Assembly (NCBI GenBank): GCA_018136815.1
Contig: CM030933.1
Location: 2,115,344-2,179,343 of the forward strand
Length of the DNA stretch: 64,000 bases
Reading direction: 5' to 3'
DNA from: Isochrysis galbana
Lineage: Eukaryota > Haptophyta > Isochrysidales > Isochrysidaceae
In this document: one piece after another, positions 49,200 through 59,108 of the stretch
Numbering within the stretch: the first letter of the stretch is position 1
How the letters are laid out: every line of letters begins with the position of its first letter
The notes under the pieces: generated by a model
Database searches by the model: none
Told to the model about the DNA's origin: nothing
Seen by the model: only the letters and a program-made list of their open reading frames with translations
Translations under genes and position numbers: made by a program

Positions 49200-49941
49200 G
49201 GCCTTTTGAGTTGTTGTAAAGTTGCCCGTCCTTGGTGCGACGTACAGGTGGTAGGCCTCCTTTTTGCCTTGAGTGACGATCACCCCCTCCTTGGTTAGCA
49301 CCTTTGTGCGCCCTTGGTTGTTGGTTGCCTTTTAGAAAGATGAATCCCTGTTGTTCGAGTGCCTTGGCTAGCGAATTTATGTTGATGGCGTCCTTCATCT
49401 CGAATTTAAAATTGCGCACTACGAGGTGCGCCGTCACGTCTTTAAATGCGCTTGCTAGCGCCTTCGATGAAGCTTGAGGAAGCTCGCGGGCTTTGTCGTC
49501 AAGGGTCTGAAATTTGACGATCATGGGGTATTTCACCCCATGAATCGCGAATACGCCTTGATCCTTGAATTTGGCCTGATACTATTGCGCACAGTCCGCC
49601 GAGACCAGGATCTCCCATGGGCCCGCTGAGCTCTTCGCTAAGAATTCCGGCTCAAGGTCCACGCCCTCAAGCTTGTTGAGATGCGCTACAATGGCGCTGA
49701 GGGCCTCCTCATCTTTGATTTTGATGCCCCGGTCCGTAGAGGTGAATGTCATGATGATTTGCGAGTAGTCGTGTTGGTATTCTTGGTCTTCTTCTTGTTC
49801 CTCCCCTCCTTGGGGGGTTGCCTGCGTGTGCCCGTGGGGTGGGGGTCTCTTGATCAGTCCTTCGAGCGCTTGGTGAGTCGTCGTGTATGTATGGGATGGG
49901 GCCCCTGTCGGCTCCCTCCGTTTTGTGAGTTGGTAAGGCAC
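49200..49941 (-). pseudogene. mobile-element-like ORF interrupted by one in-frame TAG
   Basis: Two minus-strand frames, 49,941-49,582 and 49,581 down to about 49,200, are in register and separated only by a TAG at 49,582-49,584. The joint frame starts without an ATG (Gln/Thr/His-rich) and includes FTSTDRGIKIKDEEALSAIVAHL and PWEILVSADCAQ. After the TAG it continues YQAKFKDQGVFAIHG, YPMIVKFQTLDD and VTAHLVVRNFKFEM, ending in a basic Gly/Gln tail. The look is of a nucleic-acid-binding Gag or ORF1 protein of a retroelement, or a viral core protein. I cannot name the family. Read-through or mutation are both possible. Confidence 0.35.
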
Positions 49942-50479
49942 ACCATCCTTGGTGCCTTGTTGTTGTCGTATGTTGGTTTGTTGCTGGTTGTGGAGGGTGC
50001 GGCCGCTGTCGCGGCCTTTGTGTCTCCTTGAGGGTGCGTGGGATGTGCGTGGCTTGGTCGGTGTAGTCCCGTGCTGTCACTCGGGTTTCAGCTGACCCCA
50101 GTGTGGGCCTCACTGGTTCACATTGCTGAGTCCTGCAGCTGATGCTACAGGATTCAGCCTCTGTTGTGTTGGTGGTCTTGCCGACCGGCCGGGTCTGCGC
50201 CTCGTGCTTGCGCACGAGGTCAGTGCCGCGGCGTTGTAGGGGCCCAGCCCGGAGGCTTTCCCTATGGGAAGATGGGCCCTGAGGCTCCTCTTGTTCTTGC
50301 TTTCTGATGGGGTGTCTGTGCTGGTGGATGTGGTATGTTGTGTGGAGGTTGATTCTGTGTTGTGCGTGGCTCTGTGCGCGTGGCGAGGTGCGGCCCGCGG
50401 CCACCTGGGTGGGCGAGAGCTCTGGGAGAGGACGGTGCGGTTGCGTGACGTCGGCCATCACTTGGTCAGCCGGCGCGGT

Positions 50480-50560
50480 GGAGTGGGCGAAGAGAGAGGA
50501 GGGGAGCGTGGCGCGCTCCATGACCCTATCGTTATAACGATAGTTGAGCTTAGGCTTAGA
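50480..50560 (+). repeat. palindromic repeat related to 34,055-34,425
   Basis: Contains GAGAGGAGGGGAGCG, GCGCGCTCCATGACC and the perfect 18-bp palindrome CTATCGTTATAACGATAG at 50,524-50,541. The same words occur around 34,055 and 34,355-34,425. They probably mark the ends of a small transposon family. Confidence 0.6.
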
Positions 50561-50939
50561 CAGAATAAGGAACCGATCCCCCCGCGGGCGCGACTGCAAA
50601 TTCTTTACGGGTAGAGCGCGAGCGCTCGGCTGACTGAGGGGGGGGGGGGATCGATGCGCACCATTTCTTGGCGAAGATTTTGGTTGTGGCAGGTGGCCCA
50701 CTTGAGGATTTTGCTTAGGCATCCCGCCACGATCAAAGCAAATGCAGCCCCATCCTTAGTACTTATTAGAAAGTCCAGTGCTCACGCGTCACGCGATAAG
50801 AAAGAGACGCCAGGCGCTAGCCGGCGAAGCTCATACAACAAAACTAGCCACGGACTACAGCTACAGCTAACGCGTGCACTTGGTCTTGCAGTGCAGGCTC
50901 GTCGGTTTGCAAATTTTATGATGGGCCTAGAATAGCCTT

Positions 50940-51260
50940 TCAGTAAACTCGCGCAATCCGCTCCCACGCTTGGCAAAGAACCGTTGAGACGGTGAATGGC
51001 AGTTCAGCCATTCTCCCTGCACTGCGAAAAATTGCTAGTCCACGCCCTTGCGAGGCATCGTCTCCGATTCCAAGGAGGAAAACATCCAAGGAGGAAAGGG
51101 GAGTAATTGACCCCACTACAAGTGAAGCTGCATGATCAAATCGCAAGTTTCCTCACCTCGACAATTTCATAGCTGCCACAGAAGAAAGGATTGGGTCGGC
51201 AAGAAGCGCTACAAGAAGCTGCACTTGGAAGGCGTCCATACATGAAAAAATGGGCATCTA
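50940..51260 (-). other. possible extra 3' exons (unassigned)
   Basis: Two minus-strand stretches read protein-like: DAFQVQLLVALLADPILSSVAAMKLS at about 51,160-51,240, ending at an AG|GTGAGG donor, and SSLDVFLLGIGDDASQGRGLAIF... to a stop at 50,940. They may be 3' exons of the coiled-coil gene that ends at 51,275 or pieces of another gene; frames cannot be joined with certainty. Confidence 0.2.
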
Positions 51261-51274
51261 CTAGGGCATGCGTA

Positions 51275-54200
51275 TCATGGTGCTGACAAAATGATGGGGC
51301 AAAACACACCTGCTGATTGTGATCTTGTGCGTCCGATAGTCGACATCGGGGCAAAGCTTGATGCGTCACTCTGCCTACCGCTGCGTTCAGCAAGCCGGCG
51401 TTTTGTGGCGGCAAGCGCATCTTCTTGTGGATGAGATGCTTCGTCTGCAGTCGGGGCGTAGCTGGAAGCGATTGACCAGCCTGGCGGGCGCTGTAGGGCT
51501 GAGCCCATCGACACACGGCTCGAGGGCAGTCGACCCCCTCCTAGAGAGATGCGCTGGTGCACACTCTCCCGCTTCCTTGCATGCTCTGGAGAAGGCGATG
51601 GACGAGGCGGCGGCTGTGGCAATTTGCTCGGAGAAGTGCAGCTAATACTCGACCAGTGGTCAGGTGACGCCATCTTGGATTGAAGCGAAATGTGACTAGA
51701 TGACAAACCGAGTGACGAGCTTTGGAGCGCGCGCTGCAACTGTGCTCGTAGTTGGTCGATAGTGCTCTTGCCATCGACCACATCGGACATTGCTTGGTCG
51801 AGCATGTCATCAACATCTCGAAGCTCTGCGCTAAAAGTGGACGTGTAAACCTGACGCAAATGAGACTCTGATAACGCCGATTGGCGTACGATTTGCGAGA
51901 GCTCTTCGCGTGCGTGCTGAAGGCTTGAGAGGGCATCGCGCAGTTCTGCAGCCTTAGAAGTAAGCTGTGTTCGCAAAGCTGATTCGACCTCAGCTTGGCC
52001 CTGAAGACGAGCCCGTGTGAGGGACAGGGAGTGTTCTGCCTCCGAGCGCTTGTGGTTGGCGATGCGTGCTACCTCTTGATTGGCTGCAGACTCATTCAAC
52101 GCCAAGCGCTCCGCCTGTCGAGCCTCGCGTGCATCTTCTTCAGCAGTACGCGCGCGGTGTTGCTCGTTGGCTGCCCGGGTGATTTCCTCGGATGCAATGC
52201 GACGAGCTTCCTCTTCCGCCAGCTTGGCACCATCCAACGCTCGTAGTGCCTCATCGTGCGAGCGCCGCAGCTCCTCTGCATGGCATTGCTGCAGGCGTGC
52301 CGACTCTTGGAGCTGGGCGATCTCATCTGAGAGTTTGGTGCAAATCACACTCCATTCTTGAATGACGGCCTGTTTGTCAACCTCGGAGGCCCTCGTCTGC
52401 GCGAGGAGTTCGCCCTTCAGCTTTTCCACTGCGCCGAGGAGGTTCACTTCACGCTCCCGGCTAGCCTTGACCAGTGTAGCGTGATGGTGAGCCTCTTGCC
52501 GAGCATGTTCTGCAGCCGCCTCCGAATCAAACCGCTGAGCCTGAACTTGCTGAATCATCTCCGCAGTAGAGAAGGCCAATTGTGCAATCATTTTCTGCGC
52601 TTGCGCGAGCTCGTCCTCGCCATCCGCAACCTGCCTGATGAGCCGCTCGTACTCGTGTTGCGTGAGAATGCTCGATTCGCCTGCACGGTTCTGCAAATCG
52701 GACAATTCACGCGCATAGAGACTCATGCGCTGTAACTCTTCCTTGAGGCGCGCTATTTGCTCATGCTCCGACGCGTAGTGCTGAGCGTCCATCCTTCGAC
52801 GCTCTTCGGCGTCCGCTACGGCCTCAGCTTTGGCCGCAGCGACAGCCGCGTCCATTTCTATCTTGCCAATCATTTCGCTTACAATCGTGGAAACCACGCT
52901 GGCCGAGGCTACTTTCGCATCGATGTCAGCCGTCTCGGCCGAAGCCTTCTCACTGTCATCAAGTTGTTGACGTAGATCATCGCGCTCAATCTGCAGCTCA
53001 TTCAGAGTTTGGAGCAGCGTGTCCAACTCTTTCTGCGATGCAACCACGGCATTGCCATCCACAGGAGGCGACCACACGCCCACAAGCTGGGTTGATAAGT
53101 CACGAAGTGTGGACTGATTTTGCTCGCATAAGTCGCTGAGCTCGTGGAAATCTTCAATCCACAAGCCCATTTCCTCGATTACCCGATGCTGCTTGGCGCA
53201 ACGGGCACTCAGAGCAGTACACCTTGCGGTGACTCCCTCGTACCGTCGAGAAGCAATCTGGGACTCATCCTTCTGCTGATGATAGAGGATACGGAGGTCC
53301 GTCTCGAGCTTGGCAACCTGCGCAACAAGAGTGTCTTGTTTGCTAATCGCGATGGCAGCCGCCTGAAGCGCGGCATCCCGCTCGCAGAAAGCGGCTTCAC
53401 GTGCCTCACGGTCCTTTTCGGCCGCTGCCTTGTAATCGACAAGAGATTCAGCCTCTGCTCGGGCGGCGTCGGCCTCTTGCAGAAGCGTCTGGATGTGGGA
53501 CTGTTGTTGCACGAGCTGCTCGTTTAACTGTGCAATTTGTACTCGCTCGGCCTCGATTTTGTTGCGCATACTGGCCTCGCTTGCCTTATACGAAGCCAGC
53601 TCATTTGCATGTTCCTGCTTGAGTTTATTGACGTGCACTTCAGCTGCCAATGCGTCCTGCTTCGCAGTAGCTTGCTGACGAGCAATCTCGGCACGCAAAA
53701 GCTCGTTCGATATAGTGACAGCCTCGAGCTTGTGCATGAGACTTTCAACGCTCATGCCCGCTGTGGCCTCCATGGCACTATGCACAATCTTGGCGATCTG
53801 GGCATTCTCCTTTCTGGCCTCGTTGGACTGTTTCTCAACGGCTTCTCTTAACGCCTTGATCTCCGCCTGAAGTCTCTCACGCTCCAGGTTATGAGCGCTA
53901 CGTGTCTGCTCAAGCTCGGCCCGGAGTGTTTTCACACGTTCGCACTTTGTTGCATATGAAATATATAGCGCACGCCCCTCATTCAGGATCCTGTCATGCT
54001 CAGCCTGCCAAGCGCTCGCGTCTTCTTGCGCATTGACAAGTTTTGAAACAAGCTCCCGGAGCACTTCATTGTCGTCATCTAGAGAGATTCCGTTGTGCAT
54101 CTCGGAGTCGGTCTCTTCTGCAGCACATGGAGAAGCCGGCTCCAGGTGTGAAACTGATTCCTCACTGACTTCATCACGCATGGGGGACACTTCGCAATCC

Positions 54201-55081
54201 ATGCTGATGGTGGCCTCGGCCCTGCAGCTCACTGGTGGGGTAGTTGGCGCGGGCTGAATCGTCTCGGTGAGCCCTCCTGGCGATATTGGAGTGCTATCAA
54301 TCTCACTTTTCTCACTGCCCGATGGAAACATGATCCCAATCGCGTCTGCCCCTATTGGAGCCTCTCCCGCACTCTGGAGCAAGAGCTCTTCCTCCCAATG
54401 CTCGCTGCTCGTCGGGGAAGAGACGGGCAGTGGCCCATCTGATACCTCTGAAGATGCGCACCACTCCTGAAGCAGAACCATCGCTTCGTGTTGCTCAGCT
54501 CTCTTCAGAGAGGAGGTAGGAACGTGTGGATCTATCGGCTTGATGGGTGACTGGGACTCCTGAGGCAGCTGCTCTGTCTCAACTTGCTCGCCTTCCGCGA
54601 GCGAAGACGAGAACTTGGCACCCTCCGCATTGCCCAAGGAAGAAATAACATCATCGGGCGGATGCTGAGCCTCGTCAGCCTCATCACCAATTGAGCTTTC
54701 CGACTCCATCCGTGGATGTGCGCTCACGCCATCTTGGTTGAGCGACTCTGAACTTGGAGGCGAGAAGGTCATGAGCGGTGGAGAGTTGCTGTGGTCCTTT
54801 GCCACTTGCGGCGAATCAGACGACCACTCCCGCTGCAGCTCTGCCCGTGGGTCGGGTCCGTTCTCCTGCTCTGACTGCTGGCCCAGCTCTGCGTGGCTGC
54901 GCAGAGCGCTGGCGAGAGGAGACCATCCAAGCGGCATCCTCGCAGGCGACGGCTTGGTCGGTCCAGCGAACCTGGGCTCGGGTGTGTTGACTGAGCGCTC
55001 AAGCAGTGCGGGCCTCCTCCTAGCGGGCGACGCTGTCAGCGCCGCATCCATCAGGTTGGCGTCGGTGGGCACCGACAGCAT
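51275..55081 (-). CDS. large coiled-coil protein, unknown
   Basis: One open frame of 1,268 residues from the ATG at 55,081. Residues 1-340 are disordered and acidic, Ser/Pro/Glu-rich. Residues about 345-1,130 are an almost continuous coiled coil (RELVSKLVNAQED, LRAELEQTRSAHNLERERLQAEIKALREAVEK, and Ala/Glu/Arg-rich heptads). The tail is Ser/Arg/Pro-rich with RPSPSPEHARKRE. The layout resembles golgins, centrosomal or basal-body scaffold proteins, but no specific motif (GRIP, PACT) is visible. The last codons contain a possible donor (AGCAG|GTGTGT at about 51,311), so the true C-terminus may be spliced to downstream exons. It is head-to-head with the F-box/E2 gene across 304 bp. Confidence 0.75.
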   Translation of the reverse strand: MLSVPTDANLMDAALTASPARRRPALLERSVNTPEPRFAGPTKPSPARMPLGWSPLASALRSHAELGQQSEQENGPDPRAELQREWSSDSPQVAKDHSNSPPLMTFSPPSSESLNQDGVSAHPRMESESSIGDEADEAQHPPDDVISSLGNAEGAKFSSSLAEGEQVETEQLPQESQSPIKPIDPHVPTSSLKRAEQHEAMVLLQEWCASSEVSDGPLPVSSPTSSEHWEEELLLQSAGEAPIGADAIGIMFPSGSEKSEIDSTPISPGGLTETIQPAPTTPPVSCRAEATISMDCEVSPMRDEVSEESVSHLEPASPCAAEETDSEMHNGISLDDDNEVLRELVSKLVNAQEDASAWQAEHDRILNEGRALYISYATKCERVKTLRAELEQTRSAHNLERERLQAEIKALREAVEKQSNEARKENAQIAKIVHSAMEATAGMSVESLMHKLEAVTISNELLRAEIARQQATAKQDALAAEVHVNKLKQEHANELASYKASEASMRNKIEAERVQIAQLNEQLVQQQSHIQTLLQEADAARAEAESLVDYKAAAEKDREAREAAFCERDAALQAAAIAISKQDTLVAQVAKLETDLRILYHQQKDESQIASRRYEGVTARCTALSARCAKQHRVIEEMGLWIEDFHELSDLCEQNQSTLRDLSTQLVGVWSPPVDGNAVVASQKELDTLLQTLNELQIERDDLRQQLDDSEKASAETADIDAKVASASVVSTIVSEMIGKIEMDAAVAAAKAEAVADAEERRRMDAQHYASEHEQIARLKEELQRMSLYARELSDLQNRAGESSILTQHEYERLIRQVADGEDELAQAQKMIAQLAFSTAEMIQQVQAQRFDSEAAAEHARQEAHHHATLVKASREREVNLLGAVEKLKGELLAQTRASEVDKQAVIQEWSVICTKLSDEIAQLQESARLQQCHAEELRRSHDEALRALDGAKLAEEEARRIASEEITRAANEQHRARTAEEDAREARQAERLALNESAANQEVARIANHKRSEAEHSLSLTRARLQGQAEVESALRTQLTSKAAELRDALSSLQHAREELSQIVRQSALSESHLRQVYTSTFSAELRDVDDMLDQAMSDVVDGKSTIDQLRAQLQRALQSSSLGLSSSHISLQSKMASPDHWSSISCTSPSKLPQPPPRPSPSPEHARKRESVHQRISLGGGRLPSSRVSMGSALQRPPGWSIASSYAPTADEASHPQEDALAATKRRLAERSGRQSDASSFAPMSTIGRTRSQSAGVFCPIILSAP

Positions 55082-55385
55082 CTCTCTCGTTCACCCCACC
55101 GCTCGCAGGCGGCGCCCCAACAGCGATCGTTTGACTGGAGCGGCGCGCCCCGACCGTCAAGTCACGCTCCGGTACAAGTTAAAAACAGAAGGCCGGAACG
55201 CGCGCGCGCGTGCGGAAGGAATGAGCCCCATCTCGGTAGAAATAGATAGAGTAAAGAGATCAGAATAGTAGAGACTTGCAGATGCGAACAGCGCGCGCAT
55301 CTACAAAACAACGATACCCCCGCTCGGACCCCCTCCGGTATCGGTACTCGCGCCTTTTGGCAGAGACGGTTTGAATCCGGTGCCG
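55082..55385. promoter_or_regulatory. shared upstream region of the coiled-coil and F-box/E2 genes
   Basis: These 304 bp lie between divergent start codons and include an AT-richer patch at about 55,235-55,275 (AGAAATAGATAGAGTAAAG) and a CG-alternating run (CGCGCGCGCG) at 55,200. No defined motif is recognised. Confidence 0.4.
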
Positions 55386-56411
55386 ATGGTGGCCACGCTC
55401 GTGGCGCCCGAGGACCATGCCGAGCCAGAGGAGGAGGCGAGCTCTCCCCTATTGCGAGCGGTGCAGATTGATGGCATCTCAGAGTACATCGCCCTCTTTC
55501 TGGACCCGCCATCCATAGCGCAGCTGTGTGCCTGCTGCACCTCGCTGCATAGCCGGTTTGGCGCGCCAGCGCTTTGGGAGCGACTGCTGGAGCAGCAATT
55601 CAGCGTCGGCGAGCTCACGGATGATGAAGGCCCGCGTGTAGCATATGCGAGGCATGAAGTAATTCAACGCTGGGGCTTGCACAAAGCCCGGGGGGTGCCG
55701 TTGACGACTCCCACAACGTTGAGCTCTGGACGGCGAGGAAACATGTGCAGGGCCATGCACATGCACACCTCTTCTGCTGGTTCAATGCAGAGCACCAATA
55801 CGTGCCCATCTCCAATCAGCTCCAAGCGCCTCACGCAACGGAATAAGGAGAACGCGTCGCCAAACACGTCGTTCTCACGAATGACGGCCGTGCGACGACG
55901 GCGGACTACATCCAGCCCAGCACATGTGAATGAAGCAATGCTCGCGTTCAACACGAGGTTGAAGCAGGATCTCTTCCATATGATGACATCCAACCATAGC
56001 GATGCGTTCGGGGCGTTCCCGGACACTCCAGGCGACTTTACAAGCTGGAGTGGCTTCATCACATGCAGTGCTCCTGGAAGTTTGCACGAGGGGATCCGCT
56101 TCCAAGTCAAGCTTAAATATGACCTTGACTCACGGGGGAACACTACGATACCCATGATCAGGTTCATCCAGCCGTATTGTTTCCACCCAAACGTGCGACC
56201 CGACGGGACCATCTGTGCCCGTGCACTTGAGAAGAGGGTCGTTGCGGTGGACGCCGTGTCTACAATTTTATCTCGAGTGAGCGATTTGTTGTCCCGCCCT
56301 TGCTTTGCTGTTGCACCAGTGAACAAGCTCGCTGCTGCACTTTGGTATGGTGACAGAGGGGTTCTCAGGCGGCATCGACCTCATCCCCAAGTAGTCGACG
56401 ATACCAATTAG
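55386..56411 (+). CDS. F-box-like / ubiquitin-conjugating-enzyme fusion protein
   Basis: The frame gives 341 residues from the ATG at 55,386. Residues about 25-72 form an F-box-like helical motif (ISEYIALFLDPPSIAQLCACCTSLHSRF, ALWERLLEQQF), which in known proteins binds SKP1 in SCF ligases. A Ser/Thr/Arg linker follows. Residues about 186-325 have the E2 fold: N-terminal helix RLKQDLFHMM, SWSGFITC, IRFQVKLKYD, then FHPNVRPDGTICARAL, the E2 active-site loop with Cys277, and a C-terminal helix (NKLAAALWY). The HPN triad and the Cys are intact, while the residue after Cys is Ala instead of the usual Leu. If both parts are real, one polypeptide joins a ligase adaptor and a conjugating enzyme. The E2 part is clear; the F-box assignment is by pattern. 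Confidence 0.8.
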   Translation: MVATLVAPEDHAEPEEEASSPLLRAVQIDGISEYIALFLDPPSIAQLCACCTSLHSRFGAPALWERLLEQQFSVGELTDDEGPRVAYARHEVIQRWGLHKARGVPLTTPTTLSSGRRGNMCRAMHMHTSSAGSMQSTNTCPSPISSKRLTQRNKENASPNTSFSRMTAVRRRRTTSSPAHVNEAMLAFNTRLKQDLFHMMTSNHSDAFGAFPDTPGDFTSWSGFITCSAPGSLHEGIRFQVKLKYDLDSRGNTTIPMIRFIQPYCFHPNVRPDGTICARALEKRVVAVDAVSTILSRVSDLLSRPCFAVAPVNKLAAALWYGDRGVLRRHRPHPQVVDDTN

Positions 56412-56995
56412 GGGTCTTAAGTGCATCCCTAGTCTAGACCGTACTAGAAGTCAAACGATCACTTTCCACTTCGCCAATGTTTGCTTCTTTCGGGGTAATA
56501 TTGCCCTTCTCAAACTTTCCTGGTTTAATTCTCACCTTCTAAATCTCACCTTCTTCTCCATGCTATGCCTTGATTCTCTTCCTCTCCTGCCGACATCTCT
56601 TTATGATCTCTCCAGTTTGGTAAAAAAAAACTTTTATTATTCTCGCGTGGCCCAGTACCAGTACCCAGTACCGTGTTTTGCTACCACGCCTTCGCCTTCG
56701 CTCCTTCCCTACCCCTACCCTTCACTCCTTCACTAACCTGCTTTGCGCGCATATTAGACAACTAACCACACATACATACGTACATATACGTACGTGTGCG
56801 CTAATGTCGATATTAATGCACTGGCACTGAGCCTATTTATAGATACGGTATAGCACACAATATGCTGTATTATGCTATGAAACAAGGGTAAATAAATATT
56901 GTACATAAAAGAGAATGATTGAAAGCTAAAGCCACGCAGTACATACACATACGGAGAGAAAAGAGAGACCAGACAGAGACACACACGACACTCAA
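56412..56995. other. intergenic region
   Basis: AT-richer than most of the window, with CTTCTC-rich DNA and a CATACGTACATATACGTACG palindrome near 56,770. No gene is supported. Confidence 0.5.
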
Positions 56996-57220
56996 CCCAC
57001 GACCCACGATCCGCTTGTTATAGCGACTCATGAGAGACACTTGCAAATGATCGGAAAGCACACTGGATTGTTGTTCACCATACATTGCACGGAGCAACGA
57101 AAAGACACGTTCACACGATGCAGAGTTAGGTAGGGGAAACAGCGAAGACAACTCGTGCGCTCGTGCGGCCTTTGCCCACGCTGGAAAAAGCTTGCTGTTA
57201 TCGCGCCACCACCCCAGCAC
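56996..57220 (-). pseudogene. hAT transposase remnant (C-terminal dimerisation domain)
   Basis: A frame of about 75 residues without an ATG contains the hAT C-terminal signature: FPLPNSASCERVFSLLRAMYGEQQ..SVLSDHLQVSLMSRYN, matching the family pattern P-x-S-x-x-x-E-R-x-F-S with the conserved hydrophobic helix. The rest of the transposase is missing and the frame runs out into AT-rich DNA. Such a transposase family could have mobilised the 8-bp-TSD MITEs at 36,099 and 46,118. Confidence 0.8.
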
Positions 57221-57662
57221 GCCTTAGGAGAAGTCGTCGTGGCGTGGGCGGCCGTAGCTAGGTATTAGGTAGGCAGGAAGTTGTGCCTTCAGAAGGTTCG
57301 GGTCAATGCCCCCCTCATCATCAGACTTGCCAAGGGAAGAGGGGGGCAGCCCCCCGGGCGCCGGGGGCCGCGGGCGGGCGGGCGGGCGGGGGGGGGGGGG
57401 AATTTCGCTTCGCGGAAGCCCATATTTCGGTCAAATTTCGGGGCTTCGTTAGTCCCCCAAATTTCGTAAAAAATTTCGCGAAACTCTGGCCGGGCCCAAT
57501 ACACCCACACCCTGCACCCTGCCAGCGGAATTCTACAAAAGTTTTGTGGAACTAGTGAAGCACGACTTTCTGAAAGTCTTGAACTACGCCCTCGCGATAG
57601 GACAGCTGAGCGTATCCGGACGAGGGAGCGTGCCCTCCCCCATGCGAACCACGTACTACTCG

Positions 57663-57694
<32 letters not shown>

Positions 57695-57908
57695 TAGAGC
57701 TCTACATAAATAAACTTAGTTCGCAAATGATGGTTTAGAGCAGAGAGCGCGCGCACGGGGGGGGGGCAGCGACCCAGCGAGGGGAAGAGAGGGAGGGAAC
57801 AACGCCCGCGCGCCACGGCGAGCGCCCGCCGAGCGAGCGCCGCACAGTGCCTGTACGCACCCTTCTCTCCTCTCTCGTGCGCGTCGCGCGCTTCCTCGTG
57901 GCCGCGCA
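57221..57908. other. intergenic region with GC tracts and a microsatellite
   Basis: 57,360-57,401 is GGGC-rich with a G-run. 57,652-57,693 is a (TAC)n microsatellite. A G10 run at 57,760 and CGAGCG-rich DNA precede the methyltransferase gene. No gene is seen. Confidence 0.6.
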
Positions 57909-59108
57909 ATGCCGTCGAGGCGTAATATGCTGCTGTGCGCCTCGGCGCTTGCCACACTCACTCTCGCGCGGCCTTCGGCAAACGCCTGCCCGCCCAGCTG
58001 CGCAGTCAACGAGCTGGCGCAGCTGTACGACCAGTACTGCTCGGATAAGGGGACGTTCTGGCAGAGCAAGCACCACTATGGCTCGGCCTACCACTCTATC
58101 TTAGGTTCGATCCGCGGTGCCGTAGAGTCGATCCTCGAGATTGGCATCGGCGAGGACACCGCGCCCTCCGTTGCCTCATGGCTCAAGTATTTCCCAAAGG
58201 CACACATATACCCGATCGACATCAAGACCACGCAAGAGGTGGCGCGCAGAGCGGAGCCCGACGGCGCAACAGATCGACTCGTCAAGCACCAGGCCCAATT
58301 TGGTTGCGAGTACAATCGCTCGATGTGGACGGACCCAAGAGTGCACCTCACTCTTGACACGGACGCATCAAATCCCAAGCAACTTGCAAAGGTCAACCTG
58401 CCAGAGCAGATTGACATCATCATCGACGACGGTTCGCACCGCTTCCTCGACCAGGAGCGCACGTTCCTCGTGTTATGGCCGAAGCTGCGCCCAGGCGGCT
58501 TTTACATCATCGAGGACATGCTCGTAGGCGCGCTCCCATGGGACTCTGGGCACGCTTTACAGGTGCCCGCAAACAATACGGGCTGTGGTCACGAGTGCTT
58601 CTTCCCGCAAAGGATCGCGGACCACCCTTTCATGTTTGATCGCTTCGGCTATGGTAAGGATTCGGCGTCTCTAAAGCTTACGAAGGAGACGCGGGACATC
58701 CTGCGAAAAAACGACTGGTTCTGGGTCGTCACAGGGCAGCACAAGGGGGGGGGGCTTGATTGTTCGGTCATCATCCGGAAGACGGGCCCAGCTCTCGGCC
58801 TTGCACCTGTGGGTCTCAATCCCTCTCTGGCAGAATCTCCAGATCTTGCTGGTGCAGCCTTAGCTCAGGCACAGGACGCGTTGCGGCAAGCGGAGGCGCA
58901 GCAGCGTAAGCTGGACGACGAGCACCGGCAGCTAATGTCGGCCATCCGTTCGATGGAAGAGCGGATGCAGCGTCAATGGGCTGACGCACCAAAGCCCTCT
59001 AAGGACAATGCTCGGGGCAATTATTTGTGGCCCCTACTGGCGATCTCAGTGGTTCTCAACTGCTACTTGCTCGTCTTCCGGAATAAACGCAGCGACCGCA
59101 GATTCTAG
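57909..59108 (+). CDS. membrane-anchored class I SAM-dependent methyltransferase
   Basis: The frame gives 399 residues. The N-terminus (residues 1-26, MLLCASALATLTLARPSANA) is a signal peptide. The domain then shows QYCSDKGTFWQSKHHYGSAYHSIL, motif I ILEIGIGEDTAPSVASWLKYFP (residues about 75-96), an acidic strand YPIDIK, then IDIIIDDGSHRF and LRPGGFYIIEDM. These are the hallmarks of the methyltransferase group that includes mycinamicin/macrocin O-methyltransferases and cephalosporin hydroxylase relatives (sugar O-methylation in bacteria). A coiled linker (residues about 320-360) leads to a C-terminal transmembrane helix (YLWPLLAISVVLNCYLLVF) and a short basic tail. The enzyme domain should lie in the secretory lumen or outside; the substrate is unknown, perhaps a glycan. 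Confidence 0.8.
   Translation: MPSRRNMLLCASALATLTLARPSANACPPSCAVNELAQLYDQYCSDKGTFWQSKHHYGSAYHSILGSIRGAVESILEIGIGEDTAPSVASWLKYFPKAHIYPIDIKTTQEVARRAEPDGATDRLVKHQAQFGCEYNRSMWTDPRVHLTLDTDASNPKQLAKVNLPEQIDIIIDDGSHRFLDQERTFLVLWPKLRPGGFYIIEDMLVGALPWDSGHALQVPANNTGCGHECFFPQRIADHPFMFDRFGYGKDSASLKLTKETRDILRKNDWFWVVTGQHKGGGLDCSVIIRKTGPALGLAPVGLNPSLAESPDLAGAALAQAQDALRQAEAQQRKLDDEHRQLMSAIRSMEERMQRQWADAPKPSKDNARGNYLWPLLAISVVLNCYLLVFRNKRSDRRF

Noticed and set aside
49709-50722. 337-codon minus-strand frame rich in His, Gln, Thr and Pro
   Set aside because: Overlaps the element-like frame in another phase, contains a repeat-family sequence and shows no domain.
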